A DNA stretch of 41,658 nt, from positions 2,755-44,412 of the forward strand of contig NZ_LMNG01000014.1 of NCBI RefSeq assembly GCF_001423295.1, read 5' to 3'. This stretch comes from Methylobacterium sp. Leaf112 (GTDB taxonomy: Bacteria > Pseudomonadota > Alphaproteobacteria > Rhizobiales > Beijerinckiaceae). Positions within the stretch are counted from its first letter, which is position 1. Each line of letters begins with the position of its first letter. This document shows, piece after piece, positions 31,750-39,803 of this stretch. Made by a program: the position numbers and the translations under genes. The notes below the pieces were generated by a model that saw only the letters and a list, made by a program, of their open reading frames with translations, was not told the DNA's origin and made no database searches.

Positions 31750-33483
31750 TCAGGCCCGGTGGGCCAGCAGCCAGACCACCGCGACGGCCAGGGCCAGGGC
31801 GACGAGCTTCCAGAACAGGACGGGGTCGCGCTCCAGCAGGGCCGCCGGCCGCAGGCCCGGCAGGGCGGCGTTCGGCGCGCGCAGGTCCGCCACGAAGGCC
31901 GAGGCGGCGTCGTAGCGCAGCGCCGGGTTCGGATGCACGGCCTTGCGCAGGGCGGCGTCGACGAAGGGCGGCAGCCCGGCGCGGGCGGCGGCGACGGAGA
32001 CATAGTTCAGCCGCCGCCCGCGCGCCTCCGTGACGGCCTGCGCCGCCTTGGCGCCGTAGGGCAGGCGCCCGGTGAGCATCTGGTAGGCGATGACGCCCAC
32101 GGAGAACAGGTCCGAGGCCGGCGTCGCCGGGTGGCCCGCGAGGCACTCGGGCGCCGTGTACTGGATCGTGCCGAGGGCGGGTTCGCCCCCTTCCGCATCC
32201 TCCGCGATGCCGGCGACCCGCGTCGAGCCGAAATCGATGAGGCGGACGGTGCCGCCGCTGTCGAGGAGGATGTTGGCGGGGCGCAGGTCGCCGTGCACCA
32301 TCTCGCGCCGGTGGAAGGCCTGCACCCCGCGGGCGATCTGCTCGACGAGGCCGCGCACGGTTTCGAGGCCCGGCGCGTGGTTGTCCCGCAGCCACTGGGC
32401 CAGGGTCTGGCCTTCGACGTAGTCCATCACCGTGTAGAGGTGGCTGCGGGGGCGGGTCTGCACGGGGGCCGTCAGCACGTGCGGGCTGTCGATGCGCCGG
32501 GCGATCCACTCTTCCATCACCATCCGGCGCAAACCCGCGGGATCGCCGTGCAGGTCCGTCGAGGGCATCTTGAGGGCGACCTGCGCGCCGGTCTCCCCGT
32601 CGAGGGCGAGGTAGACGTGGCTGCGGTGGCTCGCGTGCAGAGTGCGCAGGACGCGGTAGCCGTCGAACAGGGCCGGCGGGTCGAGGAGCGGGGCCGGGGG
32701 CAGGTCCGCGCTCCGGCCGAGATGCTCGGCCGGATCGCCGTCGGGCAGGGCGTCGATGCGCACGATCTGGACGGTGAGGTTGTCGCCGCTGCCGTTCTCG
32801 TAGGCACGCCTGACGATCGCTTGGGCGGCCCGGTCGAGATCGTCGCCGTGCCGGGCCACCTCCGCCGCCATGGCCTCGGGCCGCACGTGCTCGTGCACGC
32901 CGTCGGTGGTCAGGAGGAAGACGTCGCCGCGCTCGAGGCCGACCCGGCGATGGTCGATCTCCACGTGGGCGGCGGCGCCCAGCGCCCGGCCGAGATAGGA
33001 TTCGGTGGCCGACAGGACCACGCGGTGGTCCTCGGTGAGGTCTTCGAGGGAGCGCCCCGACACCCGCGACACGCGGGCGTCGCCGACGTGGAAGATGTGG
33101 GCCGTGCGCGACCGGAGCACGAGGGCGCTGAAGGTGGTGACGTAGCCCCGGTCCCGGCCGCCCTCGGGGTCGTGCCGTTGGCGGTTGCGCCGGGTCTCGG
33201 CGTGGAGCCACGAATTGGTGGCCGCGATGACGCGCTGCGCCGAGGTCTTCACCGACCAGGTGTCGGGGGTGTCGTAATAGTCCGACAGGAAGCTCTTGAC
33301 CGCCGTTTCGCTGGCGATGTGGCTGACGGGGCTGCTGCCGATCCCGTCCGCGATGGCGAGGACGGCGCCCTTGAGGGCGAGGGCGGGGCGCGCGGGGAGG
33401 GCGGCCCCGTGGAAATCCTGGTTGGTCTCCTTGCGGCCGCGTTCGCTGTGCTGGCCGAGGGAGAGCGTCAGGTCCTGGGGCAT
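31750..33483 (-). CDS. Bifunctional PP2C phosphatase / Ser-Thr protein kinase with membrane anchor
   Basis: 577 residues. Residues 1-245 are a PP2C phosphatase: ETNQDF (19-24), AIADGIG (Asp46), TTDGVHEHV (Asp194) and SGDNLTVQI (Asp234). Residues 275-535 are a protein kinase: VALKMP (Lys305), MVHGDLRPANIL with HGD (397-399) and Asn404, and DFG (Asp417). The usual HRD is replaced by HGD. The Arg/Gly change makes it a non-RD kinase type, still likely active. A transmembrane helix (556-573) holds it at the inner membrane. The fusion is often next to nitrite/nitrate genes; here a formate/nitrite channel lies directly upstream on the same strand. Confidence 0.9.
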   Translation of the reverse strand: MPQDLTLSLGQHSERGRKETNQDFHGAALPARPALALKGAVLAIADGIGSSPVSHIASETAVKSFLSDYYDTPDTWSVKTSAQRVIAATNSWLHAETRRNRQRHDPEGGRDRGYVTTFSALVLRSRTAHIFHVGDARVSRVSGRSLEDLTEDHRVVLSATESYLGRALGAAAHVEIDHRRVGLERGDVFLLTTDGVHEHVRPEAMAAEVARHGDDLDRAAQAIVRRAYENGSGDNLTVQIVRIDALPDGDPAEHLGRSADLPPAPLLDPPALFDGYRVLRTLHASHRSHVYLALDGETGAQVALKMPSTDLHGDPAGLRRMVMEEWIARRIDSPHVLTAPVQTRPRSHLYTVMDYVEGQTLAQWLRDNHAPGLETVRGLVEQIARGVQAFHRREMVHGDLRPANILLDSGGTVRLIDFGSTRVAGIAEDAEGGEPALGTIQYTAPECLAGHPATPASDLFSVGVIAYQMLTGRLPYGAKAAQAVTEARGRRLNYVSVAAARAGLPPFVDAALRKAVHPNPALRYDAASAFVADLRAPNAALPGLRPAALLERDPVLFWKLVALALAVAVVWLLAHRA

Positions 33484-33560
33484 CGTCCGGGAATCATCGA
33501 GGAACGGTGGGCCGGGCCCCGCGCTGCGAGGCCCGGACGGTCGTGCCGGATTCGGTGTCT

Positions 33561-33627
33561 CTCACAAAACTCCCGCTGCACCGAAGGGCTCGGCGCGAGA
33601 ACCGGTCGTGACCGGGAGTATTGTGAG
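33561..33627 (-). promoter_or_regulatory. Structured element between the FNT channel and the kinase gene
   Basis: Arms of 14 bp (33561-33574 and 33614-33627, 13/14 matches) are separated by 39 bp. A second dyad (CCGGTC-GT-GACCGG, 33602-33615) overlaps the right arm, and another (33512-33518 with 33530-33536) lies nearer the kinase start. It could be a terminator without a T-run or a regulatory hairpin in a shared transcript. Confidence 0.45.
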
Positions 33628-33633
33628 GCACGC

Positions 33634-34470
33634 TCAGGCCGCGTGGCGGCGCTCGATCCCGACCACGTTCCGCTTCGGGGCGGTGCGGACGTGGGTGGTG
33701 TAGAGGGTGAGGCCCGTGAAGGCGAGGCCGCCGACGAGGTTGCCCAGGACCGTCGGGATCTCGTTCCAGACGAGGTAGTCCATGATCGAGAAGTGGCCGC
33801 CCATGAGCAGGCCGAACGGGAACAGGAACATGTTCACCACGGAATGCTCGAAGGTCATGTAGAAGAACAGCATGATCGGCATCCACATGGCGATCACCTT
33901 GCCGCTGACCGTGGTCGAGATCATCGCGCCGACGACGCCCGTCGAGACCATCCAGTTGCACAGCATCCCGCGGATGAAGATCGTGAACCAGCCCCCCGTG
34001 CCGTGCGCGGCGTAGCCGACGGTGCGGCGCTCGCCGATGCCCGCGATGAAGGTGCCGACCTGATCGGGCGGCGCGGTGAAGCCGAAGGTGAACACGAAGC
34101 CCATCATCAGGGCGACGGTGAGCGCACCGAGGAAGTTGCCGACGAACACGAGGCCCCAGTTGCGCAGCACGCCGCGCCAAGTGACGCCCGGGCGGCGGTC
34201 CAGCAGGGCCAGGGGCGCGAGCACGAACACGCCCGTGAGCAGGTCGAAGCCGAGCAGGTAGAGCATGCAGAAGCCGACGGGGAACAGGGCCGCGCCGAGG
34301 ATGGGGATGCCGGTCTGCTGGGTGATGGTGACGGCGAAGACGGCGGCCAGCGCCAGGATCGCCCCGGCCATGTAGGCGCGGATCACGGTGTCGCGGGTCG
34401 ACATGAAGACTTTGGATTCGCCGGCGTCCACCATCTTGGTGACGAACTCCGCGGGCGCGAGATAGGCCAT
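33634..34470 (-). CDS. Formate/nitrite transporter (FNT family)
   Basis: 278 residues from the ATG at 34470. Six transmembrane helices. FNT signatures: the broken-helix segment NFLGALTVALMM, RGMLCNWMVSTGVVGAM and the gate region with FEHSVVNMF, whose His matches the central channel histidine. Members pass formate, nitrite or hydrosulfide; which one cannot be told. The link to a kinase/phosphatase suggests nitrite in nitrogen assimilation, but no nitrite reductase is nearby in this window. The gene is 150 bp before the kinase. Confidence 0.9.
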   Translation of the reverse strand: MAYLAPAEFVTKMVDAGESKVFMSTRDTVIRAYMAGAILALAAVFAVTITQQTGIPILGAALFPVGFCMLYLLGFDLLTGVFVLAPLALLDRRPGVTWRGVLRNWGLVFVGNFLGALTVALMMGFVFTFGFTAPPDQVGTFIAGIGERRTVGYAAHGTGGWFTIFIRGMLCNWMVSTGVVGAMISTTVSGKVIAMWMPIMLFFYMTFEHSVVNMFLFPFGLLMGGHFSIMDYLVWNEIPTVLGNLVGGLAFTGLTLYTTHVRTAPKRNVVGIERRHAA

Positions 34471-34854
34471 TGCTTGTCCTTCTTCTAGTTCGAGGCTCCT
34501 GCGGGGCCGCCGGATTCGTCGCGAACGATCCGGCCCGCCACCACGCGTCGTTGCGCGGCTCGCAGAGGGCACCGGGCGGTCCATGGGACGCGCCCGACGC
34601 CTATCGAAATTCGACAACGCAAGATTCGCGCCTTTTGAATACACGCTCCGATGGGGCAGCTTCGACGGCTCCGCCGGTGGGGTTGGGCTCCGTGACTTCG
34701 ACGGAGTTCGCGAATCCGCCGTGTGAATCCGGCCACCCGGACGGCGAAGGCCCTCGCCGAAACCCGAAGCGCCGGCTACCCGCCGGGAAAGGCCCGACCG
34801 GGAACCACCCGCGGCCCGCATCGGTTCGCCCCCGACAACACGAGGACCAACCCC
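34471..34854. promoter_or_regulatory. Divergent region between FNT and DUF2188 genes
   Basis: 384 bp without a gene. The middle (34600-34650) is AT-rich and includes a perfect 11-bp palindrome (TCGAAATTCGA, 34604-34614). A GGAAC...GGTT pair at 34801-34826 may be an EcfG-type promoter for the rightward gene (listed separately). Confidence 0.35.
34801..34826 (+). promoter_or_regulatory. Candidate EcfG-type (general stress) promoter
   Basis: GGAAC (34801-34805) and GGTT (34823-34826), 17 bp apart, resemble the alphaproteobacterial general-stress pattern GGAAC-N16/17-CGTT with one mismatch in the -10. It is 28 nt before the ATG. Confidence 0.35.
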
Positions 34855-35094
34855 ATGACGGACGTCACCTATCGCATCGTCGAGCACGACGGCGGCTACG
34901 CCTACAAGGTCGGCGACGTGTTCTCCGAGACCTTCCCGAGCCACGACGAGGCGCTCCAGGCGGCCCAGGCCGCGGCGGCCGAGCAGCAGGTGCCGGGCTC
35001 GACCGAAGGCATCCGCTATCAGGACGGCGCGGGCGCCTGGCACGACGAGACGGCGCAGGGCAACGACCGCCCCGTCGCGAAGGTCGTCGAATAG
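34855..35094 (+). CDS. DUF2188-like small protein
   Basis: 79 residues from the ATG at 34855 (CGAGG upstream). MTDVTYRIVEHDGGYAYKVGDVFSETFPSHDEALQAA fits the DUF2188 pattern: a beta hairpin then a helix, here followed by GIRYQDGAGAWHDE. These small proteins are common in Hyphomicrobiales and several are thought to belong to the general stress response. No catalytic role is known. Confidence 0.75.
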   Translation: MTDVTYRIVEHDGGYAYKVGDVFSETFPSHDEALQAAQAAAAEQQVPGSTEGIRYQDGAGAWHDETAQGNDRPVAKVVE

Positions 35095-35108
35095 GCCGCT
35101 CCTCGATC

Positions 35109-35180
35109 GGACTCTCCGCGGAGTCCTTGGACCAAAGGCCACGGGGCCGGGGTTTGCACCCGGCCCCCATCCGGTGCAAA
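35109..35180 (+). promoter_or_regulatory. Two hairpins between the DUF2188 and nitroreductase genes
   Basis: GGACTC-TCCGCG-GAGTCC (35109-35126) and an 8-bp dyad TTTGCACC/GGTGCAAA with 12-nt spacer (35153-35180). The first may end the DUF2188 transcript. The second lies 36 bp before the nitroreductase start and could be an operator. Confidence 0.4.
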
Positions 35181-35216
35181 GGCGAAACGGCGCTCCCCGC
35201 GCCCCGGAGTTTTGCC

Positions 35217-35807
35217 GTGAATCCGCGCCAGCCCGACCATGCCATCGATCCCCTGTTCACCGAGCGCTGGTCGCCGCGCGCCTTCACCGGCGAGGCGGTG
35301 CCGGAATCCGAATTGCTGCGGATGTTCGAGGCCGCGCGCTGGGCGCCGTCCTCCTACAATTCCCAGCCCTGGCGCTTCCTCTATGCCCTGCGCGACACGC
35401 CCCATTGGGCGCCGTTCCTCGACCTTCTCGTGCCGGGCAACCAGAAATGGGCGAAGGATGCGGGGGCGCTGGTCATCCTCGTGTCGAACACGCACATGAA
35501 GGTCGGCGATGTCCTGAAGCCCACGCCGAGCCATTCCCTGGACACCGGCGCGGCCTCGGCCAACTTCCAGCTCCAGGCCATCCGCCAGGGCTGGCACGTC
35601 CACGGCATGGGCGGGTTCGACAAGCCCCGCACCGCGACCCTGCTCGCCGTGCCGGAGGGCAACCACGTCGAGGCGGCCTACGCGGTCGGCCGCGCCAAGC
35701 CCCGCGAAGACCTCACCGAGGAGGAGCGCGAGAAGGAGGTGCCGAACGGGCGCCGCCCCATCGGCGACTTCATCCATGCGGGCGGCTTCCCCGGCCACAA
35801 GCTCTGA
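35217..35807 (+). CDS. Nitroreductase-family flavoprotein
   Basis: 196 residues from a GTG at 35217 (CGGAG about 7 nt upstream). The FMN-binding start (TERWSPRAFTGEAVPESELLRMFEAARWAPSSYN, about residues 14-48) is classical. GMGGFDKPRTATLLAVPEG and the C-terminal Arg/Lys-rich end complete the family pattern. These enzymes reduce nitro compounds, quinones or flavins with NAD(P)H; the substrate is not predictable. The stop lies 8 bp before the acyl-CoA synthetase gene, so the two likely form an operon. Confidence 0.85.
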   Translation: MNPRQPDHAIDPLFTERWSPRAFTGEAVPESELLRMFEAARWAPSSYNSQPWRFLYALRDTPHWAPFLDLLVPGNQKWAKDAGALVILVSNTHMKVGDVLKPTPSHSLDTGAASANFQLQAIRQGWHVHGMGGFDKPRTATLLAVPEGNHVEAAYAVGRAKPREDLTEEEREKEVPNGRRPIGDFIHAGGFPGHKL

Positions 35808-35815
35808 ACCCAGCC

Positions 35816-37435
35816 ATGCTGGCGCCCGCCTCCGACTATGCCGGCCTCGTCGCGGGCTTTTCCTGGGACATTCCCGCCCGGTACAACATGGGCGTGGAGG
35901 TCTGCGACGTCTGGGGGACGCGCGAGCCGGACCGGCCCGCCATCCTGGCGGTCACGGCGGCGGGCGTCGCCACCACCACGTTCGGCACCCTGAAGGCGGA
36001 GTCCGACCGCCTCGCCGCGGCCCTGCGCCGACGCGGCGTCGAGCCGGGCGACCGGGTGGCGGTGCTCCTGCCGCAATCGGCCGCCGTGGTGGTGGCGCAT
36101 GCCGCCGCCTACAAGCTCGGCGCCATCGCGCTGCCGCTGGCTGGCCTGTTCGGGCCCGACGCGCTCGCCTACCGCCTCGCCGATTCCGGCGCCCGGGCGC
36201 TGATCACCGACGCGGCGGGCCTCGCCAAGGTCGCGCCCCTGCGCGCCGGATTGCCGGGCCTCGAACTCGTCCTCAGCCTCGACGGCGCCGGCGAGGGGGC
36301 GCTCGCCTATGCCGACCTGCTCGCCGACGCATCGGACGCGACATTCACCCCCGTGGACACCGGGCCCGACGATCCGGCCCTGATGATCTACACCTCCGGC
36401 ACCACGGGGCAGGCCAAGGGCGCCCTCCACGGACACCGGGTGCTGCTCGGCCACATGCCGGGCTTCCTGATGATGCACGACTTCCCGCCGCGCCCCGGCG
36501 ACCGCCTGTGGACGCCGTCCGACTGGGCCTGGGCCGGCGGCCTCCTCAACGCCACCCTGCCGGCCCTGCGCCTCGGCGTGCCCGTGGTGGCGCAGCCGGC
36601 GGCGCGGTTCGAGCCCGAGGCGGCGCTGCGGCTCATGGCGGAACACGCCGTCACCACCGCGTTCCTGCCGCCCACCGCCCTGAAGATGCTACGCACGGTG
36701 CCGGATCCGCGCGGCCGCTTCGACCTGTCGAAGCTCCGCAACATCGCCTCGGCCGGCGAGGCGCTGGGCCCCGAGACCTACGCTTGGGCGCAAGCCGCCC
36801 TCGGCCTCACCATCGGCGAGGCCTACGGCCAGACGGAGTGCAACCTCGTGCTCGCCGCCTGCCCCTCGGCCGGCGTGGCGCGGCCCGGCTCCACCGGGCG
36901 GCCCGTGCCCGGCCACCGGGTGACGATCCGGCGGCCCGACTGCACCGAGTGCGACGCCGACGAGCCCGGCGAGATCTGCATCGCGCGGCCCGACCCGGTG
37001 ATGTTCCTGCGGTACTGGAACCAGCCCGAGGCGACGGCAAGCAAGTTTCGCGGCGATTGGATGCTGACCGGCGACACGGCGCGGCGGGATGCAGACGGCT
37101 ATGTCCACTTCGTCGGGCGCGAGGACGACCTCATCACGTCCGCCGCCTACCGCATCGGCCCAACCGAGATCGAGGATTGCCTGAGCCGCCACCCCGCCGT
37201 GGCCCTGGCCGCGGCGGTGGGCCGGCCCGATCCCCTGCGCACGGAGATCGTGAAGGCCTACGTGGTGCTGCGCGAAGGCTTTTCCCCCTCCGAGGTCCTG
37301 GCGACCGAGATCCAGGCCTTCGTCCGCACCCGGCTCTCGGCCCACGAGTATCCGCGCCTGCTCGAATTCCGCGATCACCTGCCGATGACCACCACGGGCA
37401 AGATCATCCGCCGGCAGCTGCGCGACGAAGCGTAA
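35816..37435 (+). CDS. AMP-forming acyl-CoA synthetase
   Basis: 539 residues from the ATG at 35816. It activates a carboxylic acid to acyl-AMP and then to acyl-CoA. Core motifs: MIYTSGTTGQAKGALHGH (about 190-207), GEAYGQTECN, the GDWMLTGDTARRDADGYVHFVGREDD hinge region (in part), and the C-terminal catalytic Lys529 in TTGKIIRRQL. The gene is of the size of medium-chain or benzoate-type ligases, so the substrate may be a short, medium or aromatic acid. Co-transcription with the nitroreductase is probable. Nothing here identifies the acid. Confidence 0.85.
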   Translation: MLAPASDYAGLVAGFSWDIPARYNMGVEVCDVWGTREPDRPAILAVTAAGVATTTFGTLKAESDRLAAALRRRGVEPGDRVAVLLPQSAAVVVAHAAAYKLGAIALPLAGLFGPDALAYRLADSGARALITDAAGLAKVAPLRAGLPGLELVLSLDGAGEGALAYADLLADASDATFTPVDTGPDDPALMIYTSGTTGQAKGALHGHRVLLGHMPGFLMMHDFPPRPGDRLWTPSDWAWAGGLLNATLPALRLGVPVVAQPAARFEPEAALRLMAEHAVTTAFLPPTALKMLRTVPDPRGRFDLSKLRNIASAGEALGPETYAWAQAALGLTIGEAYGQTECNLVLAACPSAGVARPGSTGRPVPGHRVTIRRPDCTECDADEPGEICIARPDPVMFLRYWNQPEATASKFRGDWMLTGDTARRDADGYVHFVGREDDLITSAAYRIGPTEIEDCLSRHPAVALAAAVGRPDPLRTEIVKAYVVLREGFSPSEVLATEIQAFVRTRLSAHEYPRLLEFRDHLPMTTTGKIIRRQLRDEA

Positions 37436-37451
37436 GGCGGCCCACGCGAAG

Positions 37452-37477
37452 ACGGCCGCGAGTTCTCCCACGGCCGT
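37452..37477 (+). terminator. Possible hairpin after the acyl-CoA synthetase gene
   Basis: ACGGCCG (37452-37458) and CGGCCGT (37471-37477) form a 7-bp dyad with a 12-nt loop, 16 bp after the stop. There is no T-run, so termination is only possible, not certain. Confidence 0.35.
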
Positions 37478-37480
37478 CCG

Positions 37481-37522
37481 GTCCTAGCGCTCTCGTCCTA
37501 TCGCTCTCGTCCTATCGCTCTT
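37481..37522 (+). repeat. 14-bp tandem repeat, three copies
   Basis: Units 37481-37494, 37495-37508 and 37509-37522 with GTCCTATCGCTCTC as consensus. It lies in the intergenic stretch after the synthetase gene and before the convergent small exported protein. Confidence 0.9.
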
Positions 37523-37561
37523 GCGCGATCAAGCGGGGTCCGCGTACGGCAACCCGTTCGT

Positions 37562-37822
37562 TCAGCAGGACGAGCCGCCCGCGGTCTGGCCGTACTGCAT
37601 CACCGGGCGGGTCTGCTGGTTGGCGTTGCCGTCGGCGGCCGAGCTCACGGGGCAGCCGAGGAAGGTCGGGCCGCGCTCGTCGACGTACAGGGAGCCGGTG
37701 GTCTCGGGTGCGTAGGGCGAAGACGACATGAAGCGCGACTGTCCGTCATGGGCCAGCGCCGGCGACATCGCGGCGGCACCCAGAGCAGCGCCGGCGACGA
37801 GGGCGGAAAGACGCGTCTTCAT
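37562..37822 (-). CDS. Small exported protein of unknown function
   Basis: 86 residues with a good signal peptide (MKTRLSALVAGAALGAAAM, cleavage near ALA-HD). The mature part of about 62 residues is polar and ends in a Cys; a second Cys lies in FLGCPVSS. GGAA lies 9 nt upstream of the ATG at 37822. No family recognised. Confidence 0.65.
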   Translation of the reverse strand: MKTRLSALVAGAALGAAAMSPALAHDGQSRFMSSSPYAPETTGSLYVDERGPTFLGCPVSSAADGNANQQTRPVMQYGQTAGGSSC

Positions 37823-38076
37823 TTGAGTTCCAGGCTCCCGGTCAAGAACAGACCCGATGCCCGTCTCGATTGTGCTTGCTCAACAAGCACAGGGGTGCCC
37901 GGTTCCGGCAGCGTGTGCTGGACCGCACATGGACAAGACTGGCCTGCGGGACGCGCCCCGGAACTCCCGCCTCATACCAAATCCGGTTGATCGCTTCGCA
38001 ATGCGGATTTGGGCTTCGCTCAGGCGCCGCGCGGGCTGCCTGATACTGTCCCCGAATGGATCATCCGGAGACAGTA
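37823..38076. repeat. Intergenic region with two inverted repeats
   Basis: 254 bp without a gene. One 9-bp perfect dyad (CCAAATCCG at 37977-37985 with CGGATTTGG at 38004-38012) has a form common in Methylobacterium-type intergenic repeats (from memory). The other (38040-38080) is described separately. Confidence 0.5.
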
Positions 38077-38080
38077 TCAG
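38040..38080 (-). terminator. 11-bp perfect stem-loop at the porin 3' end
   Basis: CTGATACTGTC (38040-38050) and GACAGTATCAG (38070-38080) are perfect arms with a 19-nt loop. The right arm contains the porin stop codon (38077-38079). It probably ends the porin transcript or protects its 3' end. There is no T-run. Confidence 0.55.
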
Positions 38081-39717
38081 AAGTCCCGCTGCACCCGGGC
38101 CCGGACCTGGACGGCGTCGACGCTGGAGATGGTCGCGACGGGGTTGGCCGGGTTGTTGACGAAGGCGGCGTTCTGGGCCGGGGACCGGCTGAGGTCGAGG
38201 ACGCGCCCGGATTGCATGCCGTAGCGGGTGTAGATCGCCTCGACGCCGATATCGAATTCCTTGACGGGGGACCAGATCAGGTTGGCGCCGACGACGAAGC
38301 GGTAGGAATCCCGCAGCACCTGGTTCAGTTCGAAGAACCGCGTGCCGGGCAGGCCCGGCCCGGTGCCGGTGACGCCCGAGGCGAGGCCTTGCGCGGCGCG
38401 TGCGCCCGGCGCGAACGTCATGGCGCCGTAGGAGCCGAAGGCCGCCGAGCGCACGGACGGCGTCCAGTAATGCAGTAGGGCCGCCGTCACCGAGACACTC
38501 GTGGAGAGTTCGAGGCGATTGGTGAGCGGGTTCAGCACCGCGTCATTGAGGAACTGGGTGAACGGCGCGCCCTGGATCGCCGTCGCCGATTGGGCGTAGG
38601 GGCCGACATAGGCCGGCAGGCCGGTGTAGAGGGCGGTGCCCTCGCCGTAGGCGGCCTGGAGATAGACCGTGTCGCCGGGGGCGAGTGCGGCCAGGTTGAC
38701 CTTCACGCCGCCCTGCACGGCCCAGCCATAGGCCGAGGGCGCGCGGCCGGCGTCGCGGCTGTTGAGGGCGGTGGCGGGCGCGCCCAGATGGGTGCCGAGA
38801 TAGGCGTCGCGGGCGAGCACGCCGGGGCTGACCTCGTGCAGGGCGGCGGAGCCCTGCAGCGCTCCCCAGGTGTCGTCGTAGCGCAGCACGCCGACGATGT
38901 CGGGCACGCGGCTGCGCTGGGCCGACTCGACGAAGCCGATGCCCGTGGGCGTGCCGTCCGGGTTCGCCCCGACGAAGACCGGCGACACGGCCCGGGGCGC
39001 GAACCCGCCGTCGAGGCCCGGCACCAGGGGCCGGGCGTTCTGGGTCGAATAGACCGCCGTCTGGCGGAAATGCGGATCCTCCACCGACAGGGTGGTGGAG
39101 AAGCCCCGGCCGAGCTTCGCCGTGTAGGCCGCGAGGTTGGTCGACGGGATGTTCGAGCCCATGGACGCGACGATGAACTCGAAATCGTGGGCGTAGAAGT
39201 CGAAGAACGACGAGGCCCGCCCGGCGGTGAGGCCGGAGAACTGCACGAAGGCCTTGTCCAGGGCCACCTGCTGCTGGACCCGGCCGGCGGTGTCGACGCC
39301 GGTGGCCGGGAACGCGTTGCCGATCCGGTTGAACGCCCCGGCATGCATGGTGGCGAACCCGGTCCGGCTCCCGACATCGATGCGGGTGAAGCCGCGCAGG
39401 GCCCCGTAATCGGTCTGGGTCCGGGCGTCGAAGTTGATGCGGGCGCGGGCCTGGTAGCCGCTGATGTCGCCGGCCGAATTGCGGCTGTAGGCGTTCTGGA
39501 AGGCATACTCGAACCGCGCCCGGCCGGAGACCCGCAGGCAGGTGTCCGTGCCCGGAATGACGAAGAACCCCGTCCCGGGGGTCGGGCAGATCCGGACATG
39601 CGCGTCCGTGCCCGTCCTGCCCTCGTCCGTTTCCCGGCCCGGCCGCTCCGCCGCCGCCGCCGGGACCCCGATCATCCCCACCACGCCCGCGAGCAGGCTC
39701 GTTCGTACGCGTGTCAT
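38077..39717 (-). CDS. Porin_2-family outer-membrane porin
   Basis: 546 residues from the ATG at 39717; longer upstream frames run into the tandem repeats. Signal peptide to about residue 24 (MTRVRTSLLAGVVGMIGVPAAAA). The family signature near the start is clear: CPTPGTGFFVIPGTDTCLRVSGRARFE (in part), with the conserved Cys pair. The rest alternates beta strands and long loops and ends in RARVQRDF with the C-terminal Phe needed for barrel assembly. These trimeric porins are the main small-solute channels of Hyphomicrobiales. A single gene with its own leader. Confidence 0.9.
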   Translation of the reverse strand: MTRVRTSLLAGVVGMIGVPAAAAERPGRETDEGRTGTDAHVRICPTPGTGFFVIPGTDTCLRVSGRARFEYAFQNAYSRNSAGDISGYQARARINFDARTQTDYGALRGFTRIDVGSRTGFATMHAGAFNRIGNAFPATGVDTAGRVQQQVALDKAFVQFSGLTAGRASSFFDFYAHDFEFIVASMGSNIPSTNLAAYTAKLGRGFSTTLSVEDPHFRQTAVYSTQNARPLVPGLDGGFAPRAVSPVFVGANPDGTPTGIGFVESAQRSRVPDIVGVLRYDDTWGALQGSAALHEVSPGVLARDAYLGTHLGAPATALNSRDAGRAPSAYGWAVQGGVKVNLAALAPGDTVYLQAAYGEGTALYTGLPAYVGPYAQSATAIQGAPFTQFLNDAVLNPLTNRLELSTSVSVTAALLHYWTPSVRSAAFGSYGAMTFAPGARAAQGLASGVTGTGPGLPGTRFFELNQVLRDSYRFVVGANLIWSPVKEFDIGVEAIYTRYGMQSGRVLDLSRSPAQNAAFVNNPANPVATISSVDAVQVRARVQRDF

Positions 39718-39735
39718 GCCCTGTCCCGTGCGGTC

Positions 39736-39803
39736 CAACCCAAGACGGTCTGCAACCCAAGACGGTCTGCAACCCAAGACGGTCTGCAATCCAAGACGGG
39801 TCA
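39736..39803 (-). repeat. 17-bp tandem array in the porin leader
   Basis: Four units (39736-39752, 39753-39769, 39770-39786 and a variant 39787-39803) with CAACCCAAGACGGTCTG as the plus-strand unit. The array ends 18 bp before the porin ATG, inside the probable 5' untranslated region. Confidence 0.9.
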
